A stretch of 64,000 nt of DNA from Segatella copri (GTDB taxonomy: Bacteria; Bacteroidota; Bacteroidia; Bacteroidales; Bacteroidaceae), in contig NZ_JAPDUW010000001.1 of the NCBI RefSeq assembly GCF_026015295.1, positions 558,001 to 622,000 on the forward strand, written 5' to 3'. The notes beneath the pieces are model-generated. The model was not told the DNA's origin. It did not search any database and saw only the letters and a list, made by a program, of their open reading frames with translations. A program made the position numbers and the translations under genes. Shown here in pieces: positions 1 to 7,202 of this stretch (position 1 is the stretch's first letter; every line of letters begins with the position of its first letter).

Positions 1-1118
1 CTGCTTTTAAATATAATGGCAGTAGCTGGGAATTGACAAGTGGCGAGTTGTCTTATAAAGAAGACGAAGTGCCAACCTTTCCTCATGTATATTATGCCCC
101 TAATTACAAATGGGAAGCCGGCAAATTAGTTTTGAAAGAAGGTAAGGCTGCTGGAACCGATGAATACATCGAGGGAAAAGCCAATATCACCCCTAATGGT
201 CAGGCTATAACCGTAGAATTTTCCAAGGCAACACGCAACTATTCACGCTTGCGCATTGCGACAAATTATAGTGAGGACATTACTGTTACAGTTAGTAATT
301 TTAGTCCAGGCAATACTGTTGCCCTAACAGACAACACCTATACCTTGACTCCAGACAATAACGGTAATGTCTATTTGTATGGTCATTTTACTGTTCAAAC
401 CTCTATTGGTATAAAATTGAAAGAGTATTCTTTACTTAATTATACATTTAGAGAAAGTACGATTGATGGCAAAAGTTATGCTTTGGATGCAAATGTTGTC
501 TTTGCAGACAACATGGAGGCTGAAGATCTTGGGAAAACTATTAAGGAGCAATTGGATGCAGGAAAAACGAATATTAAACTCATACTTGCTTCTGATGCAG
601 GAGAGAATGTATTTGCCATAATTAAAGATGCTTTATATGGTGGAACAGCAGGTAGCATAAACCTTTCTTTAATAGGATGCAAGGAGATTCCGACAAAAGG
701 ATTGAGTAATTGGGACGGCAAGTTAGATGCTTTAAAATCCATTTATTTACCAGATATTACAAGAATTGGAGTAGAAGGTTTAGCCTATTGTGTATATTTG
801 GAAGAAATAAATACTCCAAATGTAACTTCAATACACGAGAATGCTTTTGGGGGATGTACAAACTTACAAAAAATTACTTTTGGAGAGCTAACTGAAGTGA
901 AAGGGCTATCTCATGACTATGACGGAATCCTTGACCCTGGGGTAGACACTGAACGTATAAATTTAGTTTTGTCAGAGAACCAAAAAGTTATGACAAAAAA
1001 CAGGCAAGGAAATGAATATTTTTGGACTCCGACAAAAGAATATTATAAAGGGAGCGTTGAGTATGGCATCCCATCGTTTCTCGAATATAAATTCAATTCC
1101 GTGAGCTTAAAAAAATAA
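1..1118 (+). CDS. BspA-like leucine-rich repeat surface protein, 5' end outside window
   Basis: The reading frame is open from position 3 with no stop, so the gene starts upstream of the window. The TTG at 33 is an internal codon, not a convincing start. The visible part has a beta-rich segment of about 130 residues. It is followed by short LRR_5/BspA-type repeats (the stretches around LKSIYLPDITRIGVEGLAYC and TSIHENAFGGCTNLQKI) that are typical of surface-exposed Bacteroidetes proteins. There is no T9SS-type C-terminal domain in the tail, which ends SVSLKK. No clear intrinsic terminator follows; a weak hairpin (ATTCTA/TAGAAT) lies near 1146. Function is probably adhesion or surface display. 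The family call is good, the role is inferred. Confidence 0.75.
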   Translation, partial: AFKYNGSSWELTSGELSYKEDEVPTFPHVYYAPNYKWEAGKLVLKEGKAAGTDEYIEGKANITPNGQAITVEFSKATRNYSRLRIATNYSEDITVTVSNFSPGNTVALTDNTYTLTPDNNGNVYLYGHFTVQTSIGIKLKEYSLLNYTFRESTIDGKSYALDANVVFADNMEAEDLGKTIKEQLDAGKTNIKLILASDAGENVFAIIKDALYGGTAGSINLSLIGCKEIPTKGLSNWDGKLDALKSIYLPDITRIGVEGLAYCVYLEEINTPNVTSIHENAFGGCTNLQKITFGELTEVKGLSHDYDGILDPGVDTERINLVLSENQKVMTKNRQGNEYFWTPTKEYYKGSVEYGIPSFLEYKFNSVSLKK

Positions 1119-1231
1119 GTTCGTAGTTTTTAGTACTAGTCCACATTCTATTATGTAGAATTTGGTTGCTTTTATTAGAAATTACCTATACTGGTTTGCA
1201 TTGTGTGCTCTTTTCTTAATCGGGAAACGAC

Positions 1232-1274
1232 AAGGGTCTATATGCCACGATGAAAAGGTGGCGTATAGACCCTT
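1232..1274. repeat. 43-bp palindrome, copy 1 of 4
   Basis: Arms AAGGGTCTATATGCCAC and GTGGCGTATAGACCCTT pair over 17 bp with one G-T wobble, around a 9-base loop. It sits between the 3' ends of the BspA-like gene and the Rpn gene. The following about 26 bases (GATTATATGGTGATATTCG and on) also recur after copy 3. Confidence 0.9.
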
Positions 1275-1297
1275 GATTATATGGTGATATTCGTAAT

Positions 1298-2239
1298 CTA
1301 CATCTCTGCTTTCAGCAGCTTTATCTCCTCTGACGTCAGCCCCGTCATATCCATGATAGACGCTTCATCCATACCCTTTGCCAGCATCTTCCTGGCAATT
1401 TCAAGGCTTCGCAGGTTCATGCCTTCAGCTCTGCCTTCTTCTCTACCTTTCTCCATACCTTTTTCCATACCTTCCTTCATACCAATTTCCTTACCCTCAG
1501 CTATACCTTCACGCTTAGCAGTGTCTACGGAATTCTTGATGTCGCGATATGCCATCTTGCTGGTCTCGTACTCCCTCATTTCCTGCGGAGTAAACTTGGC
1601 TATCTCGGCTTCCTCGAAGAGACGGTCGAAGACCTTGTCGCACAGTTCTTTAGGGCGCTGGGTAAGTTTATAGAGATTCTTCAGTGCATAGAGCCACTTC
1701 TCGTAGAGCGTATCCAGTTCTTCCAGGGATTTGTTGAACTTGGAAATCTCTACATAGATATATTCGAGTTTGTCGTAAAATACTTTGTGGGTAGCTGTGT
1801 CGCACAACTGCACATGATGGCGGATTTTCTCCTTGTCGAATGCATCCTCGTTCATGCTGAAGTTGAGCAGGGCAATGGTATAGATATGATTGAGCTTGAA
1901 ATCCCACTCATTCCCCTTGGGCGCCTGTTCTCGGATAGGGAAGGTGGAGTAGAAGAGGGCGCGATCCTTGAAATACGTCTGGTAGGCATTCTGCATTTCA
2001 ACGATGAACTTCTCGCCGTTTTCGCCCTCGCAATATACATCAAAGATGGCTCTGCGGTCGGTATATACATCTCCCACATGCTCTGGATTCAGATACGACA
2101 CGTCCTTCACAACCTGTCTGCCATTAAACAAGCTGTTGAGGAAGCAAATGAGCAAATCCTTGTTCATTGCTGTTCCGAAAATTCGCTTGAAACCGAAGTC
2201 GGTCAGCAAGCTGATATATCTTTCTTCTACCTGTTTCAT
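1298..2239 (-). CDS. Rpn family recombination-promoting nuclease / putative transposase (PD-(D/E)XK)
   Basis: The N-terminal sequence (YISLLTDFGFKRIFG, then NKDLLICFLNSLF and a D...E.Q-type motif in AIFDVYCEGENGEKFIVEMQ) is characteristic of the Rpn/PD-(D/E)XK nuclease family transposase group common in Bacteroidetes. The C-terminal third is charged and repetitive (EGMEKGMEKGREEGRAEG) and ends in a short helical segment, as in other family members. I chose the start at 2239 (MKQVEERY) because family proteins begin there; in-frame ATGs at 2245 and 2269 would add 2 or 10 residues. Members stimulate DNA breakage and RecA-independent recombination in E. coli. The gene lies between two direct copies of a 43-bp palindrome, and its stop codon falls inside sequence shared with copy 3. 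Confidence 0.85.
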   Translation of the reverse strand: MKQVEERYISLLTDFGFKRIFGTAMNKDLLICFLNSLFNGRQVVKDVSYLNPEHVGDVYTDRRAIFDVYCEGENGEKFIVEMQNAYQTYFKDRALFYSTFPIREQAPKGNEWDFKLNHIYTIALLNFSMNEDAFDKEKIRHHVQLCDTATHKVFYDKLEYIYVEISKFNKSLEELDTLYEKWLYALKNLYKLTQRPKELCDKVFDRLFEEAEIAKFTPQEMREYETSKMAYRDIKNSVDTAKREGIAEGKEIGMKEGMEKGMEKGREEGRAEGMNLRSLEIARKMLAKGMDEASIMDMTGLTSEEIKLLKAEM

Positions 2240-2356
2240 AATCATCTGTATTAAAAATCCATGCCGCAAAGTTACGACTTTATTTTCAAACCCGCAAGAG
2301 ATTTCAGTGAAAAGTTTATGAAAAAGTAAGAGATTGCGTTTCTTATGTGACAGGAC

Positions 2357-2399
2357 AAGGGTCTATATGCCACGATGAACAGGTGGCGTATAGACCCTT
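2357..2399. repeat. 43-bp palindrome, copy 2 of 4
   Basis: Same arms and orientation as copy 1, loop GATGAACAG. It lies between the divergent starts of the Rpn gene and the small-gene pair, so it is not placed as a terminator. The rest of the 2240-2546 gap holds only an AT-rich stretch and the promoter at 2480-2510. Confidence 0.9.
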
Positions 2400-2479
2400 C
2401 ATTTGTGGCATGGAATGGCTATCTTTTATCTTTTAAAATACGGGAATCCAAATTTTCCCGAAACTTTTCTCCCGTTTTC

Positions 2480-2510
2480 TTTGCACTTTCAAAATAAAAG
2501 CTTATCTTTG
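2480..2510 (+). promoter_or_regulatory. Bacteroidetes-type promoter of the small-gene pair
   Basis: TTTG at 2480-2483, a 19-base spacer, then TATCTTTG at 2503-2510. The first ATG of the small ORF is 36 bases downstream. Confidence 0.75.
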
Positions 2511-2546
2511 CAACCAACAAGAAGTAGAACTTTAAAATGAATAAGT

Positions 2547-2690
2547 ATGGCTTTAAAAATTAAAACTCGTGAAGAAGCAATTGCTGTATTACGAGATATG
2601 GTTAGACGTAAAAAAGAAATGGAAGCAAAGGCTCAAATAGACTTTGCTAAAGCACGAGAGGAGGCTGCAGACTGTTATGCATGCCTTTAA
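2547..2690 (+). CDS. Small 47-residue charged protein of unknown function
   Basis: Begins ATG GCT TTA AAA ATT and encodes MALKIKTREEAIAVLRDM followed by a Lys/Glu/Ala-rich helix ending DCYACL. It is the first ORF after a strong promoter at 2480-2510 and overlaps the start of the next gene by 14 bases in another frame, which suggests translational coupling. I do not recognise the family. Predicted mostly helical, no signal peptide or membrane segment. Confidence 0.55.
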   Translation: MALKIKTREEAIAVLRDMVRRKKEMEAKAQIDFAKAREEAADCYACL

Positions 2691-3174
2691 CTTAACTCGC
2701 CTCAATTTTCATTCTCCTTATAAGGTCTGGATAGATAATGGATCATATAAGTTCTTAACAGATTATGGTGTTCAGTATCGAATAGAATTTGTAGAAAACA
2801 ATAATATTTGGGAGGATGAAAAAGCGTATGAATTCGGCATTCTCAATGAAAACAAGAAGAATTCTCCTAACGATTCTAAAGTTAAAGCAACTATACAATG
2901 TATTATAGAGGAATTCTTTCTTACGAATCCAGATATACTTCTATATCAATGTGAAACGGGTGATAGCAGACAGGCTATGCGAGCTCGCCTTTTTACCAGA
3001 TGGTTTAACGAATTCGATAAACGAGATCGTTTTTGTGTCAAGGTTTCTATTCTTAGGGATGAAGAAGTTGACAATTACATAGCCATTATAGTTCAAAAGA
3101 GTAATCCTAAGTTGAATGACATTCTTCGAGATTTTGATGAGTTTATCGGTTTCTTTGATACAAAGCCCGAATAA
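2677..3174 (+). CDS. Conserved hypothetical protein, resembles DUF6169 family
   Basis: A 165-residue protein if translated from ATG 2677; the frame also has an upstream TTG at 2644, less likely because it lies inside the preceding small ORF. GAGGAGG at 2659-2665 is a purine-rich site before ATG 2677. The pattern 'YKFLTDYGVQYRIEF ... DEKAYEFGI ... SPNDSKVKATIQCIIEEFF ... LLYQCETGDSRQAMRARLF' is what I recall from DUF6169 proteins of Bacteroidetes, whose function is unknown. No signal peptide. It is translationally coupled to the 47-residue ORF, and palindrome copy 3 follows 30 bases after its stop. Confidence 0.6.
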   Translation: MHAFNLTRLNFHSPYKVWIDNGSYKFLTDYGVQYRIEFVENNNIWEDEKAYEFGILNENKKNSPNDSKVKATIQCIIEEFFLTNPDILLYQCETGDSRQAMRARLFTRWFNEFDKRDRFCVKVSILRDEEVDNYIAIIVQKSNPKLNDILRDFDEFIGFFDTKPE

Positions 3175-3204
3175 TATAGTAAATCTGCAATTAACTTGGT
3201 TGGC

Positions 3205-3247
3205 AAGGGTCTATATGCCACGATGAACAGGTGGCGTATAGACCCTT
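3205..3247. repeat. 43-bp palindrome, copy 3 of 4
   Basis: Identical arms to copy 2. The 27 bases after it match the 27 after copy 1 almost exactly, including the triplet that forms the Rpn stop codon there. This suggests copy 3 carries the end of a lost Rpn-type element. Confidence 0.9.
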
Positions 3248-3280
3248 GATTATATGGTGATATTTGTAATCTACCTGGCA

Positions 3281-4092
3281 TCAAACCAAAGTAGTCATTT
3301 TCAGAAAATCTCGCAGATGAATGTGCTTAATGCCATCAATATTGGTTTGACCATAAAGCCTATCCATAGAAATCACGTATTTGGGATGACTGTCTTTTAT
3401 CAGTTTCAAATTGCCGAATTCACGCTCTACCGTTTCCTCAGAAGCCAGCAGATAGGTAACTTGCACATACGCCACACTATCCGCTTTTTCGGCAACAAAA
3501 TCAATCTCAGCCTTATACATCTGACCAACATATACTTTATACCCCATCCTGCACAAATGGATATATACAGCGTTCTCCATCACCTTTTCGATATCAAAAC
3601 GCCTGTTGCCACCTATAATATGATTCCTGATTCCCAGGTCTTCGAAATAGAACTTGTCGCCTAACTCGAAAAGTCGCTTGCCATGAATGTCGTATCTGTT
3701 AACTCGATCGATAATAAAAGCATTGCTTAAATACTCCAAATACGTGAGAATCATCTTGGCAGACGTTTCGGTGTTCTGGCTTTTCAGAAATTTTACAATA
3801 CTCGTTGCTGAGAATTGTTTACCGATATTATCACTCACAAACTTCAGCAGCGTTCGCAACAATGGTATGTTTCTGATGTTTTCTCGCTCTATGATATCAC
3901 GAAGTACTATCGTATTATACACATTGTCAAGATAATCTTCTACCAAATCCGTATTTTCCAATCCAAAACTGCGCAACTGAGGGAGCCCGCCATACTGCAG
4001 ATACAGGTTCAAGGAAGCATCATCATTCCACGTCCAAACATGCGTTCGATACGATTGGAATACCCTAGTCTTTCTAATATTTTTTGTTTCAT
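3281..4092 (-). pseudogene. AAA+ ATPase / DUF4143 protein with internal deletion of the ATPase core
   Basis: The C-terminal two thirds (from about DDASLNLYLQYGGLPQL to the stop at 3281) match the DUF4143 C-terminal half of the common Bacteroidetes 'ATP-binding protein' family, including a nuclease-like EIDFVAEK segment. The true N-terminus is also present in another frame: ATG at 4092 gives MKQKILERLGYSNRIERMFG and then a stop. In intact members this start runs straight into a Walker A motif (GQRRVGKS-like). Here the ATPase core is missing and the two ends join out of frame around 4017-4027, in an ATGATGATG run. A TATCTTTG promoter element is preserved upstream, near 4113. The longer frame from 4267 is read-through of palindrome copy 4 and is not biological. 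Confidence 0.8.
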
Positions 4093-4217
4093 ACGAGTAA
4101 AACTTTTCGCAAAGATACTCTTTTTGTTTCACATAAGTAACAAAAACGATAGGTTTTTTGTTTTTATTACTTATAATTAACAGGTTTGGTGCACATTGCG
4201 CCTCACGGGAAAACGAC

Positions 4218-4260
4218 AAGGGTCTATATGCCACGATGAGAGGTGGGCGTATAGACCCTT
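4218..4260. repeat. 43-bp palindrome, copy 4 of 4
   Basis: Left arm as in the other copies. The right arm has one extra G (GTGGGCGTATAG) and the loop is altered. It abuts the 3' remnant at 4264 and closes the accessory patch. Confidence 0.88.
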
Positions 4261-4263
4261 CAG

Positions 4264-4350
4264 TCAAGCAGCTCGGCTCTTGATGCTGGTGCTGAGGTTA
4301 CAGCAGGTTTGAAAGTGGGTCCATTCCACATGGATGCCAAAATGAACTGA
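4264..4350 (+). pseudogene. 3' remnant of a lost gene (28 codons), fragment
   Basis: An open tail with no start codon encodes SSSSALDAGAEVTAGLKVGP and then FHMDAKMN followed by TGA. It begins immediately after palindrome copy 4, is cut off by an in-frame stop inside that repeat, and is followed 20 bases later by a good intrinsic terminator in the same direction. I read it as the end of a plus-strand gene whose body was removed by rearrangement at the repeat. The alternating small/hydrophobic pattern would suit a beta-barrel or repeat protein, but that is only a guess. Confidence 0.45.
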
Positions 4351-4370
4351 AGAAAGAACTATAAGAAGAT

Positions 4371-4415
4371 AGGTCTAGCGACCCCGCAAAGAGCGGTGTA
4401 GCTAGACCTGTTTTT
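4371..4415 (+). terminator. Intrinsic terminator after the orphan gene tail
   Basis: AGGTCTAGC and GCTAGACCT enclose a second small stem (CCGC/GCGG), followed by GTTTTT. It lies 3' of the remnant at 4264-4350 on the same strand. Confidence 0.75.
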
Positions 4416-4455
4416 ATATTATTTCTCGGCAAAATCTTCTTTTGCATAAAATGTG

Positions 4456-5763
4456 TTATTTTGCATAGAACGTAAACTTGTTCTTGTAGTCTCTGTTCAC
4501 GCAGACGGTTGCCTTGCGCTGGGAGAGATTGTATACCACCGACCACTGGGTATGGCTCGTTGGATTGCCTGGAGTTTCTGCCTGACTCACACCATTGAGC
4601 AGATTCATGGCTCCTTCCTCTGACAACTGGTTACTGTTCTGCTTGATGACGAATTCCATTATGTCGTAGCGGGTCTTGCCGTGGTTCGAGAGTTTCGGAC
4701 CTTTATCTGAACATGCCATGGTTTCAGATACATAGAAGTTGCTGGCATAGCGCTTTTCTATCACCTCGCGGGTGTTTGGCAATACGTCAGGATATTTGAA
4801 ATGAGTCTTTCCGTCTTCACCCGTATATTCATCGTCGATGTAAATCTTGCTTTGGTGATCCTTGTCATATACGAATTCTACGATGGCATAACGGCCCGTG
4901 GCATCTGCCATGTAGAAATGATAGTTGCCGTCATTATCCGGTATCCAGAGGTCATATCCGTCCAGAATCTTGAGAGCTTCATCTACCGTCTTGGCATGAT
5001 CCAGCATCATGCGTAAGGCCAGGGTTGTAGTCAGTTTCTTGCCCGTGCTTGCCTGCTGGGTTGGTTTGCCGTCAAGATGAAGAACGGAAACGGCAAAGCC
5101 TGCCTCGTTCATGCCGTCCATCAGAAGATATGGGAATGCCATGATATAGGAAAGGTCTTGTGTCTTATACTTCTCAAACTGTTCCTTGTTATATAGAATG
5201 TAATGCCAGAGATCCTGTCGGTAACCTATCCAGTAGGCATCCACCATGCTGATGGATTTCAGTCCACCTTCTGGAGCCGTGCGAACCAGGGCTGCTGCAA
5301 TCGGTTCATTATCGTGAGAGTAGTCAAAGTTGCGCCCCATCAGATAATCACCAGTATCTGGTGTCGTAACAGCAAAAGCACTGCAGCCGGCATCCAGCTT
5401 GACTCTTGCCTTGAGCCAGGATGGTGTTTTGTCGCAGAGGGTTTTCAATACGGCACCAATCAGTTGGGTGTTGTCGGTAAGATTATAGCCTGATATGGTA
5501 GAGAGTTTGTAATCCTCCGTATAGTCAAGATAGAAGAATCTTCCGTCTTTCAAGTCCTGGATGGACCGGACCATCTCCAGTTTCTTGGCATCGGTCAGTA
5601 GACTGGCTGGTACGTCCTGATAGTGTGCCTGATAGTTTACTTCTTCATGGTCATCATCGCTGCATGAAGATAGCAGAAACATACAGAATGTGATGCTGAA
5701 ACTTAAGCATAAAAACAGAAACCATTGTATGTGCTTACTGTTGAAAGTGATATTCTTTTTCAT
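4456..5763 (-). CDS. Lipoprotein of the choloylglycine hydrolase / C45 Ntn-hydrolase family
   Basis: The N-terminus is a lipoprotein signal with lipobox LLSSC near residue 32, so the protein should be membrane-anchored outside the cytoplasm. At about residue 126 the sequence LDAGCSAFAV places a Cys after Gly, followed by YLMGRNFDYSH. Both are hallmarks of linear-amide C-N hydrolases, in which that Cys becomes the N-terminal nucleophile after autocleavage. Other conserved parts are DGMNEAGFAVSVLHLDG and the terminal Trp-Ser-Val-Val-Tyr strand. At 435 residues it is longer than bile-salt hydrolases because of the export signal and an about 90-residue propeptide. Substrate is unknown: bile-salt, acyl-homoserine lactone or other amide hydrolysis are all possible. 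Confidence 0.8.
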   Translation of the reverse strand: MKKNITFNSKHIQWFLFLCLSFSITFCMFLLSSCSDDDHEEVNYQAHYQDVPASLLTDAKKLEMVRSIQDLKDGRFFYLDYTEDYKLSTISGYNLTDNTQLIGAVLKTLCDKTPSWLKARVKLDAGCSAFAVTTPDTGDYLMGRNFDYSHDNEPIAAALVRTAPEGGLKSISMVDAYWIGYRQDLWHYILYNKEQFEKYKTQDLSYIMAFPYLLMDGMNEAGFAVSVLHLDGKPTQQASTGKKLTTTLALRMMLDHAKTVDEALKILDGYDLWIPDNDGNYHFYMADATGRYAIVEFVYDKDHQSKIYIDDEYTGEDGKTHFKYPDVLPNTREVIEKRYASNFYVSETMACSDKGPKLSNHGKTRYDIMEFVIKQNSNQLSEEGAMNLLNGVSQAETPGNPTSHTQWSVVYNLSQRKATVCVNRDYKNKFTFYAK

Positions 5764-5924
5764 ACCTAATTAGTATTAAATGATTGATAAATGATTTGAA
5801 TTTTCAAATGCAAAAGTAATGGAAAACCACTCTCGGTAGGGAGAAAAGTACACTGAAAAATGCTGATTTTTCTGGAATTATAAAAAAATATCCCTCAAAA
5901 TACATCAAAACCAATCCTTTTTAT

Positions 5925-5932
5925 TATTTTTG
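5925..5932 (+). promoter_or_regulatory. -7 element TATTTTTG of the HTH regulator gene
   Basis: A TAnnTTTG match about 100 bases before the likely start at 6030, preceded by AT-rich sequence. The -33 element is not clear. Confidence 0.5.
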
Positions 5933-6029
5933 CAAGAAGAAAAAGCGATTCGTCTGTCTGTGCAAAATGATTCGTCAGTCAGGGCAAACCTGCCTCATCT
6001 GTCAATACGAAATAATTTATCTATCCATT

Positions 6030-7049
6030 ATGAATATGAAAGAAAAGAACGCAAAGAAATCTAAGATACATCAGTTAGGATTCTCTTTCCTGAAGAGAGA
6101 ATCTAATTACTTGGACCGCCAACGTCAAGCTATCCTTGTGTGTTTCTCCGTGATGCTCTCTTTGGGCATCCTGTCAAATATCCTGGGCTTTTCTGGAGCC
6201 TTTGATCCGTTTTTTACCGTGTCTAACATCGTTTTTCTTATTGTCGTGTTATCCTCCTTCATGGCTTATCTCTTCGGGAAAATCCCAATGGTGAGGGCAA
6301 TCGTTTGTATCGCTATCGCCACCCAGTGCTTTATTGGAGCCGATATCCTCTACAGTGCCTTTATGCCTACGCTGAAAGATAACAGAATGGTGATTCTCAT
6401 CAATATGCTTATCCTTTCAGGCAACATGTTTTTCTCGCTGGCGGCTTATCAGGCGCGTCTCACACGCTGGCTGGTGGGAATAGCTTTTGGGGTTTATATA
6501 TTGAGTGTGATTGTAACGGGGGATGAATCGCTCATGGATTATTTCTTCATGATGATGCTCATATTGCTTTTTATCAGCGTGCTGAGTCTGGCTGTTGCCA
6601 GAAACGGTGAGTATCTTGTCAATGCGAACAGAACGTTGCAGCGTGATGAGGAAGAACTGCTCCAGGTGCTGAAGATTAACAAAAAGCAGATTAAGGCATA
6701 CGTGGCTCTGGCGAAGGAAAGGCATGATGTTAAACTTACCGCGCATTTGCTGGATCTTCTGGGTGAGGCTTCGCAGAAGAATGTCATAGACAATGTGATG
6801 CAATATCTCCAGACCCGCGAATTGAGCAAACAGAACATAGAACGCGTCTTTCCCGAGTTGAGTGCCTCTGAACAGGAAATCTGTTACCTTATCCTGCAGA
6901 ACAGAAAGCTGAGTGAGATTTGCACGCTGCTCAACAAGTCGGAATCGAACATCACTACCCAGCGGGCCAACATCAGAAAGAAGTTGGGAATGGGCTCTGC
7001 TGATAACCTGAAGAAGGTTCTGGAGAAGCGCATAGCTGAAAGCCAGTAG
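6030..7049 (+). CDS. Membrane-anchored LuxR-type helix-turn-helix regulator
   Basis: Residues 30-195 form about six hydrophobic segments. A coiled linker follows (NRTLQRDEEELLQVLKINKK), and a C-terminal LuxR/GerE-like HTH reads 'FPELSASEQEICYLILQNRKLSEICTLL ... SNITTQRANIRKKLG'. This layout, an N-terminal membrane domain plus a cytoplasmic HTH, is frequent in Bacteroidetes and suggests signal sensing at the membrane. I place the start at ATG 6030 (MNMKEKN); the frame extends 21 codons upstream without a better start. It is 150 bases upstream of the efflux operon on the same strand and could regulate it, but nothing in the sequence proves that. Confidence 0.75.
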   Translation: MNMKEKNAKKSKIHQLGFSFLKRESNYLDRQRQAILVCFSVMLSLGILSNILGFSGAFDPFFTVSNIVFLIVVLSSFMAYLFGKIPMVRAIVCIAIATQCFIGADILYSAFMPTLKDNRMVILINMLILSGNMFFSLAAYQARLTRWLVGIAFGVYILSVIVTGDESLMDYFFMMMLILLFISVLSLAVARNGEYLVNANRTLQRDEEELLQVLKINKKQIKAYVALAKERHDVKLTAHLLDLLGEASQKNVIDNVMQYLQTRELSKQNIERVFPELSASEQEICYLILQNRKLSEICTLLNKSESNITTQRANIRKKLGMGSADNLKKVLEKRIAESQ

Positions 7050-7145
7050 GCCGATGAGGCTGATACTGAACCATATCCTGTTATTTTCGGAAATTTTGAA
7101 CATATTGTGATAAGATGTGAATAGTCATTTATCACCGAAAAGCCG

Positions 7146-7153
7146 TACCTTTG
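7146..7153 (+). promoter_or_regulatory. -7 element TACCTTTG of the efflux operon
   Basis: A TAnnTTTG match 50 bases before the TolC-like start, in the gap between the HTH regulator and the efflux operon. Confidence 0.65.
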
Positions 7154-7202
7154 CACCCAGATAATGAATGAAACGTAAATCAATAGAAATCATTAAGAAG
7201 AA

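Noticed and set aside
1232..4260. CRISPR array from the four repeats
   Set aside because: The repeats are 0.85-1.1 kb apart with genes between them, and no cas gene is present.
3281..4267. A 328-residue protein starting at 4267
   Set aside because: Its first 17 residues are translated from the palindromic repeat, and the next part is the out-of-frame 5' end of the ATPase gene. It is a pseudogene read in one frame.
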